From Clostridia bacterium (lineage in GTDB: Bacteria > Bacillota > Clostridia > Oscillospirales > Acutalibacteraceae), in NCBI GenBank assembly GCA_900755895.1, contig CAAEIG010000084.1, positions 1-42,210 on the forward strand: 42,210 nucleotides of DNA, read 5' to 3'. Below, in pieces: positions 9,279-16,196 of the stretch. Made by a program: the position numbers and the translations under genes. Below the pieces are notes generated by a model. That model was not told where the DNA came from and did no database searches. It saw nothing but the letters and a program-made list of their open reading frames with translations. Positions within the stretch are counted from its first letter, which is position 1; each line of letters starts with the position of its first letter.

Positions 9279-9314
9279 AAAAAGAACCGGGCCTGCGCGA
9301 CTGCGCAGACCCGA
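9279..9314 (-). terminator. Intrinsic terminator after paralog C
   Basis: Minus strand: GGGTCTGCGCAG, loop TCG, CGCAGGCCCGG, then TTCTTTTTG. It lies directly after the stop at 9319. Confidence 0.85.
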
Positions 9315-9318
9315 TTTT

Positions 9319-10071
9319 TCAAGGTTGAATCTCCGGCCTGTTCTGGAGAAGCTGGATGCATTGCACCTGCCCCCGGTCGACGACCACATGGCGGTCACCG
9401 ATATCACAGGCGAAACCATTGAAGCCACTATCTTCGAGCCGGGTATCTTCAGGAACAACCAGTTCCAATTCATAGTCGCCGACGGCCTTCAGGTTGCCGA
9501 TGACAATTCCATCAGGGCCATACAGGATGACCTTCTTCCCAAGGGCCGTATGCGCCCGTTTCGGGTTGAGTCCCTGCGGGATTAGAACTGGTCGATAGCC
9601 TATGCCTTTGCTGCGGTCCCTCAAAGACAAGCCCATCGGCATGTCAGTCCCACAGGAATTACCGCCCCTGAAAAGAGCCATTCGCTCATCGCTCACGGCC
9701 GTCAGAGTCCAGCTTAGCGAAAGCTGCTCTTCAGTAATCATCTTACTTCCGTAGGTATTCCAGAACTCGGTGAACTCATCGCTTATAAATTCGCCGAACC
9801 GCTCGCCACGAAGTAACCGGGCTTGGAACAGCATTCCGTCTATGGTCACATCGGCGCCCCAGCAGAGGTTTGCCTCATCCAGGCGGCTGAAGCTGACATC
9901 CTTGAGAATATTGCGGTCAGCTACCAGTTTTCCATCGTGCCAGAGCCAGCAGATCAGCTCTGCGAATTTGTGTGTTGAGTCTGCCAATCGGATAGGGCCG
10001 TTGCCAGCCATGTCTCCGGGCTGCCGAGTCTGCCTATTCACCTGAACAGTACCCAAAAATAATTCCATCAT
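9319..10071 (-). CDS. GWRPVLEP-family paralog, copy C
   Basis: 250 residues and the most diverged full-length member. It retains ELICWLWHDGKLVADRNILK (matching EIEWL...GLLIATRNIL in copy D), VTIDGMLFQARLL, LSLSWTLTAVSD, LFRGGNSCGTD, then GIGYRPVLIP where others have GWRPVLEP, VGDYELELVV, and a final DRGQVQCIQLL. The ATG at 10071 is chosen because AAGGGGGTG lies just upstream; the GTG or TTG codons before it lack a site. It starts 17 nt after copy B ends and is followed by a strong terminator, so A, B and C form one transcript. Function unknown. Confidence 0.8.
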   Translation of the reverse strand: MMELFLGTVQVNRQTRQPGDMAGNGPIRLADSTHKFAELICWLWHDGKLVADRNILKDVSFSRLDEANLCWGADVTIDGMLFQARLLRGERFGEFISDEFTEFWNTYGSKMITEEQLSLSWTLTAVSDERMALFRGGNSCGTDMPMGLSLRDRSKGIGYRPVLIPQGLNPKRAHTALGKKVILYGPDGIVIGNLKAVGDYELELVVPEDTRLEDSGFNGFACDIGDRHVVVDRGQVQCIQLLQNRPEIQP

Positions 10072-10088
10072 AGTAACACCCCCTTGGA

Positions 10089-10817
10089 TCAACTCTCAGA
10101 ATCCTGGGTCTGCGAGATATAGTCCACAAGGTCCCGGTTCACAACGATAGTCCCATCCTTGATTCTTTTAGCAAAATCATCGCTATCCGGGCCCTTCCTG
10201 TCAAACTGAGCCCGGCGGAGGACCAGGTCATAGTCGGAAATGCCGGTAAGCATTCCAACCACCACAGAGCTGTTGTGCGCCACGGTGACCACAGAGCCGA
10301 ACATTTCCTTGATATCGTTGGGGCCAGCCGAAACTGGCTCCAGCACCGGCCGCCAGCCAAATGGTTTTGACCGGGTTTTCGCAGAACAGGTCATTGGACT
10401 GTGTGCATTGTTGCCGCTGCAGAGATACCGCAGCCGGTTATCGAGCGTGGACGCATCGATACACCAGGACCATCCATCCTGGAAGTACCAGAGATCCTGA
10501 ATGTGCCCAACACACATGGCCGCAGCCTCATCCCATTCCTTAACGGATGGGGTTCGCACCTTGTACCGTTTGCTGTCAATGACAGCCTCCTGGCCGGAGA
10601 TCAGCCCACGCTGATCCAGGTCTTCCCAGGAGATCGAATGTATCAGGACGCGAGTTGCGATGAGCAGATGTCCGACTGTCAGCCATTCGATTTCTTTTCC
10701 AGGCTTGGTGCCACCAAGCTCAAGTACCGGGGTTTCCCGATAGCGGTCAAATTGCCGCCCTGCCGGGACGACCGGCCGCTTATTGATATACAGTGAGCCG
10801 AATTGTTTCTTCTCCAT
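10089..10817 (-). CDS. GWRPVLEP-family paralog, copy B
   Basis: 242 residues. It opens FGSLYINKRPVVPAGRQFDR, then PGKEIEWLTVGHLLIATRVL, SISWEDLDQRGLISGQ, a central DGWSWCIDAST, YLCSGNNAHSP, and FGWRPVLEPV around residue 155, with ISDYDLVLRRAQF near the C-terminus. It is closest to copy D in the N-terminal and GWRPVLEP blocks, while the central 40-50 residues differ. AGGAGG precedes the start. It is transcribed with copy A (28-nt gap) and copy C. No known domain was recognised. Confidence 0.8.
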   Translation of the reverse strand: MEKKQFGSLYINKRPVVPAGRQFDRYRETPVLELGGTKPGKEIEWLTVGHLLIATRVLIHSISWEDLDQRGLISGQEAVIDSKRYKVRTPSVKEWDEAAAMCVGHIQDLWYFQDGWSWCIDASTLDNRLRYLCSGNNAHSPMTCSAKTRSKPFGWRPVLEPVSAGPNDIKEMFGSVVTVAHNSSVVVGMLTGISDYDLVLRRAQFDRKGPDSDDFAKRIKDGTIVVNRDLVDYISQTQDSES

Positions 10818-10845
10818 TGTTTTGCAATACCTCCTATTTTACTCT

Positions 10846-11535
10846 TTAGAGTTCGTGGATGAAGTCCAGTTGGGCACGGTCGAAGACAAAGCTGAGATCA
10901 TCGGTCTGCACAGCATGCCCCAACTCCAGAACCGGCATCGGATTGATGAAATCGACGAGCAGGTCATAGTCACTAAAATCGGCTAATTCGCCCTTGTAGA
11001 CCATGCCGTCGCAGCCGAATGAAATCATCTTGCCAATGTTGGCCCGGCAAAGTTCCATACTAGGGCGATCCAGGACTGGCCGCCAGCCAATCTGCTGTGA
11101 TCTGGTAGATGGCAATATCCAACCTTCGCCGTGTGCGCAGCTGTATCCAAACACGCCGCAGTAGTCGTCAGTACTCGGGTCTTTCCCTCTATCCTGCGAC
11201 CATGACCAGCACCGCTTCCAGTGCCACAGGCCGTCATCGTAGGAGGTCATGCCCAGAATATCATGCCATTCCCAGTTGCCCTTCGGGCCAGGGTAGTTTT
11301 TCACCAGTCTACAGGTATAGGACTTGCCGTCGATGGCTATCTTCTTCCCATAGACCAACCCCTCTTTGTTGAGGCGGTCCCAGGAAATGTTGAATTTGAT
11401 TGGACGGCTCGATACCAGCAGGCCATTCACCGAGACCCACTCCAACTCCTGGCCGGGAATCGTGTTGCCCAGGCCGCAGTTGGTTTGGACTCGCGGATGA
11501 ATACTCCCGAATCGCTCGATGGTATAGCTTCCCAT
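10846..11535 (-). CDS. GWRPVLEP-family paralog, copy A
   Basis: 229 residues from the ATG at 11535, chosen because AAAGGAGG lies 10 nt upstream; the longer frame has no site. Shared blocks: FGSIHPRVQT, PGQELEWVSVNGLLVSSRPI, ISWDRLNKEGLVYGKKIAID, CWSWSQDRG, GWRPVLDRP, FSDYDLLVDF, and a terminal DRAQLDFIHEL. It heads the A-B-C transcript, with a promoter word 50 nt upstream. Function unknown. Confidence 0.8.
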   Translation of the reverse strand: MGSYTIERFGSIHPRVQTNCGLGNTIPGQELEWVSVNGLLVSSRPIKFNISWDRLNKEGLVYGKKIAIDGKSYTCRLVKNYPGPKGNWEWHDILGMTSYDDGLWHWKRCWSWSQDRGKDPSTDDYCGVFGYSCAHGEGWILPSTRSQQIGWRPVLDRPSMELCRANIGKMISFGCDGMVYKGELADFSDYDLLVDFINPMPVLELGHAVQTDDLSFVFDRAQLDFIHEL

Positions 11536-11583
11536 GCGTTTGATGCCTCCTTTGGTTTGTTTTCCCAAATTGTGAATCTGATC

Positions 11584-11594
11584 TATCCTATGCA
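11584..11594 (-). promoter_or_regulatory. Promoter word for paralogs A-B-C
   Basis: Minus strand TGCATAGGATA, about 50 nt before the ATG at 11535. It is the same extended -10 type word as elsewhere, and it sits just past the stop of the 64-residue gene. Confidence 0.45.
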
Positions 11595-11611
11595 GGCAGG
11601 CCATGAGCTAT

Positions 11612-11806
11612 TCAGCGAAAAATAGGCAAAAAAGGACGGCAGGCGTCCCGCCGGGCATCGGCCTTTGCCTTTGCCCTGGAGTACGCCTTGCCGTTTGGGA
11701 CAACACGGGAAACCGGGTTGACCCCGTTCCAGCTGCCTCGTTGTGCAGCGTAGAAGGCTTTCTGGGCCTTCTTGGATTGCTTGCAGAGATCCACTACCTT
11801 TCTCAT
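11612..11806 (-). CDS. Small basic conserved-type protein of unknown function
   Basis: 64 residues, strongly basic, with AQRGSWNGVNPVSRVVPNGK followed by a Lys/Arg/Ala-rich stretch. Short proteins with a similar RGSWxxVNPVxR core occur in phages and mobile elements of Clostridia (recalled, not searched). TTAGGAGG precedes the ATG at good spacing. Unusually, a terminator-like hairpin with a T6 run lies inside the last codons (11627-11650), so transcripts ending there would lack the TGA. It lies just outside the left end of the IS element. Confidence 0.65.
   Translation of the reverse strand: MRKVVDLCKQSKKAQKAFYAAQRGSWNGVNPVSRVVPNGKAYSRAKAKADARRDACRPFLPIFR
11627..11650 (-). terminator. Terminator-like hairpin inside the 3' end of the 64-residue gene
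   Basis: The minus strand reads GGACGCCTGCCGTCC then TTTTTTG. The stem is five GC-rich pairs with flanking G, and the T-run begins about 20 nt before the stop codon at 11612. Confidence 0.5.
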
Positions 11807-12002
11807 AGCTCGTGCCTCCTAAATTGTTGTTTACAAAATGGACCGCGGGAAAGCCCGCTCCGTAAGGGGTGGGATGAGAGCGGGGCCAGACTGTTAGCTA
11901 TACAGCCTATGGAGACAGGAGGACCAAATGGCCCGACTGTCTCCTTTGCTTCCTGCCCCCGCTATGCAACCAAACAAATGTTTTATTTTTTGGCAAAAAT
12001 GC

Positions 12003-12030
12003 TTGACATTTTTCAGTTGCAGCATATAAT
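12003..12030 (+). promoter_or_regulatory. Sigma-A-type promoter of tnpA
   Basis: TTGACA at 12003-12008, a 16-nt spacer, then TATAAT at 12025-12030. This is the best consensus promoter in the window. The predicted transcription start falls on or next to the tnpA ATG at 12037. Confidence 0.8.
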
Positions 12031-12036
12031 ATATAC

Positions 12037-12438
12037 ATGGAAACGAGATATAAGCATCGCAACACCAGTGTGTCCATGATCAACTACCACCTGGTATTTT
12101 GCCCGCGCTATCGGAGGAAAATCTTCTTGTACGATGGCCTGGAAGACCGCTTCAAGGAACTGGTCTACCAAATCTGCGCGCAAAACGACTTTGAGGTACT
12201 GGCCCTGGAGTGCGACAAGGACCACTGCCACCTGTTTGTAAATGTGCCGCCTACCATCAGCGCGGCTGATGTGGTACGCATCATCAAAACAAACACGGCG
12301 AGGGTGTTGCTGAGGGAATTCTCGGAACTCTCCAGGGCACAGTCGGTGTGGACGCGGAGCTACTTTGCCTCTACTGCCGGCGAGGTCAGCTCAGAAACGA
12401 TCAAACAGTATATAGCCAGTCAAAAGAACCACGGGTAA
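12037..12438 (+). CDS. tnpA: IS200/IS605-family Y1 transposase TnpA
   Basis: Single-strand DNA transposase of the HUH/Y1 family that excises and inserts the element as single-stranded circles. 133 residues, the usual size. It contains INYHLVFCPRYRRKIF (residues 15-30, the conserved N-terminal block), the metal-binding H-C-H at 63-65 (KDHCHLFV) and the catalytic Tyr125 in IKQYIASQ. All key residues are present, so it is probably active. The ATG is 7 nt after the -10 hexamer with no ribosome binding site between, implying a leaderless mRNA. tnpB follows after 14 nt, with its own site. Confidence 0.93.
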   Translation: METRYKHRNTSVSMINYHLVFCPRYRRKIFLYDGLEDRFKELVYQICAQNDFEVLALECDKDHCHLFVNVPPTISAADVVRIIKTNTARVLLREFSELSRAQSVWTRSYFASTAGEVSSETIKQYIASQKNHG

Positions 12439-12452
12439 AGGAGGTGTGGTCG

Positions 12453-14141
12453 ATGAGCCGTTGGAACAAAGATATCGAGGTCGGCGAGCGCTGCGTCCTG
12501 ACGCTGCCGCTCAACTGCCATCCCAGGGACACGCGGTTCCTCGACCAGGTCTTCCAGATCGAAAACAAGCTCAAGAACCAGCTGATCGAATGGTACAAAA
12601 CTCAGCTGAACGAGATGACCCGCACCCGCCTGTGGCGGGAGGCCAGCCAGGCCCTTGCCGACCTGCACACGGAGTACGGCCCGGACATGAAGCTCCTTGC
12701 CGAGCTGGATGAAAAGGCCAAAAAGAAGCCTCTCTCCAAAACCAAGGAGGCAAAGCGCGTCCAGCTGCGGCAGAAGGCCAAGGAGTTTCAGGCTAAGCAG
12801 AAACCTCTCTATGAGACCCGCAACGGTATGATCCGTAAGTATGAGTTCTCCCGCGGAGATTTCGAAAAACGGATGGCCAAATACCGCCGCAGCTACACCG
12901 ACTTTGTCGGCAGTATGGTTGCCCAGCGGCTGGCCGACGATGTATGGGACATGTTCCAGAGCTACCTCTACGGCAAGGGTAAGGCAATCCGCTTTTCTGG
13001 GATCAACAAGTTCCTCACCATTGAGGGGAAGAACAACTCCGCTAACATCGTCTTCGACAGGAAGGCCATGAAGGTTTTCATCGGGCAGGGCCGACACAAG
13101 ACCGGCATCCGGGTCAAGCGCAGCCGCAAGGACCCCTGCGGCTACGAGGCCGAGGCCCTGAGCCGGGAGATCTGCTACTGCCGGATCACCCGCAAGGCGT
13201 ACCCTGAGGGCTGGCGGTATTTTCTTCAGTTGGTGCTGAAGGGAGCGCCGCCCGTAAAGGCTAAGCCTGACACGGGCGAACTGCTCCACCCGATGGGTGA
13301 GGGCCGCGTCGGCATGGACATTGGTCCTCAGACGCTGGCCTACTGCGGGGAGGATGTCCTGGACCTGGTGGAGCTGGCTCCCGGCGCCCAGAATCTCCAG
13401 GAGGAGATCCGGCGCATTAACCGGGCCATGGACCGGTCCCGCAGGGCTACCAACCCTGGTATGTTCGACAAGGCTGGGCAGATCATCCCCGGGAACCGCC
13501 TGCCCAGAGAACTGCTTGACAGCCACGGCAAACGCAAGTGGGTAAAGAGCAAACAGTACCGGGAGATGGAGCGGCACAGGCGATACCTCTACCGCAAGCA
13601 GGCAGACCTCCGGAAGGCCAAGCATCAGCAGCTGGCAAACAAGTTGCTCGCTGCCGGCGACCGCTTCTATGTAGAGGATATGTCCTGGCGGGCATTGTCC
13701 AGACGCTCCAAGCAGGCCCGGAAGAACAAGAAAGGTAAGAACCTCTCCAAAAAGAGGTTCGGCAAGTCGATCGCCAACAAGTCGCCGGGCGCCTTTCTCT
13801 CCATCCTGGAGAAGAAGGTGCTCGCCCAGGGCGGTTCCTTTTATCGGATCAATATCTGGAAGGCCAGGGCCTCCCAGTTCCACCATATGACAGGCCAATA
13901 TATTAAGAAGAAGCTGTCCCAGCGGGTGGACATCCTTGAGGATGGCTCCAAGGTCCAGCGCGACCTGTATTCGGCCTTCCTGATCATGCACAGCAACAAA
14001 GCGCTGGACGGTTTTCTGGTCAGCTCATGCAATAGGGACTATCCGAAGTTCCTCCAGATGCACAACAAGGCGATGGCAGCCCTCGCCGCCAGCGATAAGC
14101 CTCTGCCCAGCAGCATGGGCGTTCGCCGCAAGGCTGCCTAA
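12453..14141 (+). CDS. tnpB: Large TnpB-like RuvC nuclease lacking the C4 zinc finger
   Basis: TnpB proteins are RNA-guided RuvC nucleases that help IS200/IS605 elements persist. This one has 562 residues against the usual 350-450. RuvC-I is GMDIGPQTLAY (Asp289), RuvC-II is YVEDMSW (Glu408), and RuvC-III is VQRDLYSAFLI (Asp504). All three acidic residues are present. The CxxC...CxxC zinc finger normally found between motifs II and III is absent. The extra length lies in a helical Lys/Arg/Gln-rich N-terminal region and between RuvC-I and RuvC-II. The start ATG at 12453 is set by AAAGGAGG 8 nt upstream. The second TnpB here (35778-37262) shares KKRFGKSIAN and VQRDLYSAFL, defining one subfamily. 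Confidence 0.9.
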   Translation: MSRWNKDIEVGERCVLTLPLNCHPRDTRFLDQVFQIENKLKNQLIEWYKTQLNEMTRTRLWREASQALADLHTEYGPDMKLLAELDEKAKKKPLSKTKEAKRVQLRQKAKEFQAKQKPLYETRNGMIRKYEFSRGDFEKRMAKYRRSYTDFVGSMVAQRLADDVWDMFQSYLYGKGKAIRFSGINKFLTIEGKNNSANIVFDRKAMKVFIGQGRHKTGIRVKRSRKDPCGYEAEALSREICYCRITRKAYPEGWRYFLQLVLKGAPPVKAKPDTGELLHPMGEGRVGMDIGPQTLAYCGEDVLDLVELAPGAQNLQEEIRRINRAMDRSRRATNPGMFDKAGQIIPGNRLPRELLDSHGKRKWVKSKQYREMERHRRYLYRKQADLRKAKHQQLANKLLAAGDRFYVEDMSWRALSRRSKQARKNKKGKNLSKKRFGKSIANKSPGAFLSILEKKVLAQGGSFYRINIWKARASQFHHMTGQYIKKKLSQRVDILEDGSKVQRDLYSAFLIMHSNKALDGFLVSSCNRDYPKFLQMHNKAMAALAASDKPLPSSMGVRRKAA

Positions 14142-14144
14142 GAT

Positions 14145-14592
14145 GATATTTTCGCCCCCCCCCTGGGGGCAATGCTCCACAGCATGCGAATTTCCCAAGT
14201 AAACAGTGGGTGGTAGGACGAGCGCCACCCCATACTCAGCACGCCGGCCTCTGCTTCGGCAGAGGAAGCGAGTCGTAGGACTCGCCTAAGGCACGCACCG
14301 AGAGACGGCACGACAGTCTCATACGGCGGGGCGCAAGCTCTGCTAGGGGCTGTGCATCAGCCGCATGAAGATGGGTAACCATCTTCCGCAGCTGAAAAGT
14401 GGATGTTTTGGCGCATACAACTTTCTTCGGGAGGTTGCGCAGCAGGCATGCATGCGTCGGAGGGTCCTTCTCCCCGCAAGGGGCGAACAACTCCCTCCCC
14501 GGTGACACCACCAACCACGGACGGGAAGTATTAGAGAAGGGCGCGTAGCGTCCTTCTCTAAGAACCCCACTCCGTAAGGGGTGGGAGCAGTC
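14145..14592 (+). ncRNA. Highly structured region after tnpB, candidate omega/reRNA
   Basis: About 440 nt with no convincing gene but many consecutive stems: GGCCTCTGC-ttcg-GCAGAGG (UUCG loop), GCGAGTC-gta-GGACTCGC, GGCTG-tgcat-CAGCC, GAAGATGG-gtaa-CCATCTTC (GUAA loop), CTCCCCGC-aa-GGGGCG, AGAGAAGG...TCCTTCTCT, and a final hairpin at the element's right end. It begins with nine C then TGGGGG. Guide RNAs of TnpB elements run from the 3' part of tnpB to the right end on the same strand, which fits, although this one would be unusually long. The rest of the 14142-14897 gap holds a repeat and a terminator. Confidence 0.6.
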
Positions 14593-14665
14593 AGATTTAT
14601 GCTATGCGTGCGCTCCAAAACCCATTCCAGAGCAGATGCTATTTCACCTGCAAAGCGGGAAACCA

Positions 14666-14863
14666 GTCTTATTTAACGAAGAAGGCTGATGGGGCAGTTT
14701 CCTTTGCCAGGAGCCGTGGCCGCGGGCCGGTTCCTCATCGGAACCGATGCCGGGTCCGTGAGACCTCCGCCATAGTCGCATTGCGGGTCCACGGTTGCCG
14801 CAAACGATGGGGCAGCAAATGGTTGTCTGCAACAATTAGCTTGCCACGAAGCGAAAAAAGACA
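14666..14863. repeat. Palindromic intergenic repeat, copy 2 (complete short form)
   Basis: Left end GTCTTATTTAACGAAGAAG, core CCGCGGGCCGG with hairpin GGTTCCTCATCGGAACC and CCGGGTCCGTGAGACC, then GGTTGTCTGCAACAATT, and a degraded right end TTGCCACGAAGCGAAAAAAG. The stem pairs differ from copy 1 but remain complementary. Confidence 0.8.
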
Positions 14864-14865
14864 TA

Positions 14866-14894
14866 GAAAGAGCCCCGTGTGGGGGCTCTTTTGT
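14866..14894 (-). terminator. Intrinsic terminator after the 67-residue gene
   Basis: Minus strand AAGAGCCCCCACACGGGGCTCTTTCT. It ends the unit that starts at the 3D-domain gene (16853). The plus strand also has a T-run, so it may act in both directions. Confidence 0.8.
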
Positions 14895-14897
14895 CTA

Positions 14898-15101
14898 TTA
14901 GTCAATCAAAAGTTTGTACTCGGTCCCGTGCTCCGTATGGAACTCGATGACCTTGCCGTCCGCAGAGATGCTGCAAATAGCCGTGACCTTGGAGGTTCGG
15001 AGTACCCGGTCGGGCTCGTCGTTGATGGTGATGACGGCGCATTGGCCGACCGCCAGTTCGAACACGAGGGACCCTTTCATCTTTTTCATAGCAATCCTCA
15101 T
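14898..15101 (-). CDS. Small protein of unknown function (67 residues)
   Basis: A short protein opening with MRIAMKKMKG, then VFELAVGQCAVITINDEPDR and a beta-rich remainder ending EYKLLID. No domain was recognised; it could be a small beta-barrel. Its ATG overlaps the upstream stop as TAATG, and internal ATGs at residues 5 and 8 are possible alternative starts. A terminator follows immediately. It is the last gene of the 16853-14898 unit. Confidence 0.65.
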   Translation of the reverse strand: MRIAMKKMKGSLVFELAVGQCAVITINDEPDRVLRTSKVTAICSISADGKVIEFHTEHGTEYKLLID

Positions 15102-15517
15102 TAGTTCTTGTCTATGGCCCAGCCTTCAGCCTGCCAGTCCCGGGAAATGACTCCTTCGGGAGAGATGATTGCAAGCTCTAGGTTCTCGATGTCGCCGCCA
15201 TCGACGACCTCCACGAAATAGCTGTTGCCTTCGTCCTCCAGCTCCCACTCGCCCAGGTAGGACTCGTCGGGTTCTGTATAGGTCACCTGGCTGAAGCCGC
15301 CGTCATTTGCCTTTGCAAACAGCACAGCTTCGGTCCAAGAGGACTCGTCCTGGCAGCCGCAGCACTTAATGTCCATGAACTTGCCGTCAGGGAACGAGAC
15401 TGTATGGATGATGGTGTTGTCCTCTCCCTGGAACTCGCCCTCCCGCTCGGCGTTCAGGTAGCCGTTAATGACGGCCAGGCACCGGCTGGGAATGAGCAGC
15501 TTCGCAGCATATCTCAT
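15101..15517 (-). CDS. Acidic protein of unknown function (138 residues)
   Basis: Begins MRYAAKLLIPSRCLAVINGY and is then strongly acidic, with IKCCGCQDESSWTEAVLF near residue 55 (CCxC) and GEWELEDEGNSYFVEVVDGG toward the C-terminus. No signal peptide, membrane segment or known domain was recognised. The start overlaps the upstream stop as ATGA, and the next start overlaps this stop, so three genes are translationally coupled. The family is probably restricted to mobile elements (inference). Confidence 0.7.
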   Translation of the reverse strand: MRYAAKLLIPSRCLAVINGYLNAEREGEFQGEDNTIIHTVSFPDGKFMDIKCCGCQDESSWTEAVLFAKANDGGFSQVTYTEPDESYLGEWELEDEGNSYFVEVVDGGDIENLELAIISPEGVISRDWQAEGWAIDKN

Positions 15518-15738
15518 TTTGTCTCAGCCTCCTCCTGCTCATCCTGCTTCAAGCTGATCCAAGACTCGATCTCACGCAGCACAAACTCGGTGAGCTCAGG
15601 GCCCATAGACCCGCCAGGGCTGACCGTGCCATGGAACTCGGCGTGTTCGCCGCTCTCGGGCTCGCGGATAGAGACAACTGCCACATGCTTGTGGCCCTTC
15701 TCTCCTAACTTAATGTTCATATCCAGCGTAAATTCCAT
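15514..15738 (-). CDS. Small acidic protein of unknown function (74 residues)
   Basis: Starts at the ATG at 15738, preceded by GAAAGGAG; the longer upstream frame has no site and overlaps a structured leader. It opens MEFTLDMNIKLGEKGHKHVA, is beta-rich and ends with an acidic helix. It looks like a single small domain. No homologous family was recognised. It overlaps the following gene by 4 nt (ATGA). Confidence 0.65.
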   Translation of the reverse strand: MEFTLDMNIKLGEKGHKHVAVVSIREPESGEHAEFHGTVSPGGSMGPELTEFVLREIESWISLKQDEQEEAETK

Positions 15739-15861
15739 GTTCTTTTCTCCTTTCAACAATGGTTCTTCCCACATGACTTTCTCTGAAAGTCACAATTTTG
15801 TGGTTGTACATCTGCGATTAGACAAATTGCCAACCTCTACCTCGGGCAACATACCGCTTCG

Positions 15862-15905
15862 CGCTATTCTACCTGGTGGTGGAGACCACCACTAAGTTGG
15901 AATAG
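15862..15905. repeat. Extended palindrome between two small genes
   Basis: Nested arms: outer CTATTC...GAATAG and inner TGGTGGT-ctcc-ACCACCA. It has no T-run on either side, so it is not a simple terminator. It lies in the 169-nt spacer between the genes starting at 16171 and 15738, and could be an RNA-processing or stability hairpin. Confidence 0.55.
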
Positions 15906-15907
15906 CC

Positions 15908-16171
15908 TCAACAATTAGCATCCTGAAGTTTTTCGACCATGTCCAGCGGCACCGACACGATCAGCTCGGGAGTGAGTCCGTGATTATAGCAGATCGCCTC
16001 TGCAGCCTGAAGAATGGTGGTGATCCCCCACTCCTCCGGCTCGTCCATACGACCGCCGTCCACCGCCTCATAGGTTTCCTTGTCATAGAAGGTGTAGTCA
16101 TACCCACCTTCATCGCACTCCTGCACATGCAGGTAGTGCTGGTCGTCGACCAGAAATAACTTTTCCTCCAT
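15908..16171 (-). CDS. LPD16-like small protein
   Basis: 87 residues. The central stretch GGYDYTFYDKETYEAVDGGR resembles the large polyvalent protein-associated domain LPD16, found alone or inside giant proteins of conjugative elements and phages. A C-terminal helix has AEAICYNHGLTPELI. AGGAAGGAG precedes the start. It lies 25 nt after the 3D-domain gene in the same transcript. The domain call rests on remembered motif similarity; its biochemical role is unknown. Confidence 0.6.
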   Translation of the reverse strand: MEEKLFLVDDQHYLHVQECDEGGYDYTFYDKETYEAVDGGRMDEPEEWGITTILQAAEAICYNHGLTPELIVSVPLDMVEKLQDANC

Positions 16172-16196
16172 GAGTTGATATCTCCTTCCTATTTAA

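Larger units (their letters stand above)
11840..14592 (+). mobile_element. IS200/IS605-type element with tnpA, tnpB and structured ends
   Basis: A unit containing a Y1 transposase gene, a TnpB gene and long non-coding ends. The 17-nt word CTCCGTAAGGGGTGGGA occurs at 11858-11874 and at 14570-14586, inside a hairpin-forming context at both sides (GCCCGCTC...GAGCGGGGC on the left, CCCAC...GTGGG on the right). This fits the imperfect subterminal palindromes of this family. No terminal inverted repeats or target duplication are expected for IS200/IS605. Exact ends are not proven. Confidence 0.65.

Noticed and set aside
7272..11535. Diversity-generating retroelement, suggested by the variable cores and GWRPVLEP end
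   Set aside because: No reverse transcriptase, template repeat or Avd-like gene is visible; variation looks like ordinary paralog divergence.
12420..13991. Long antisense ORF opposite tnpB (523 codons), and similar plus-strand ORFs opposite the giant surface genes
   Set aside because: High G+C and codon structure of the real gene keep the opposite frame open; the products show no domain and no ribosome site.
14145..14592. Group II intron or riboswitch
   Set aside because: No domain V-like hairpin, no maturase and no recognised riboswitch core; position points to the IS end RNA.
14594..14610. Promoter word CGCATAGCATAAAT on the minus strand at the right end of the first IS
   Set aside because: It faces into the IS with no gene following; probably chance or a remnant.
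14236..14618. Minus-strand ORFs of about 90 codons over the region after the first tnpB
   Set aside because: They lack ribosome sites and lie across dense hairpins; the RNA-structure explanation fits better.
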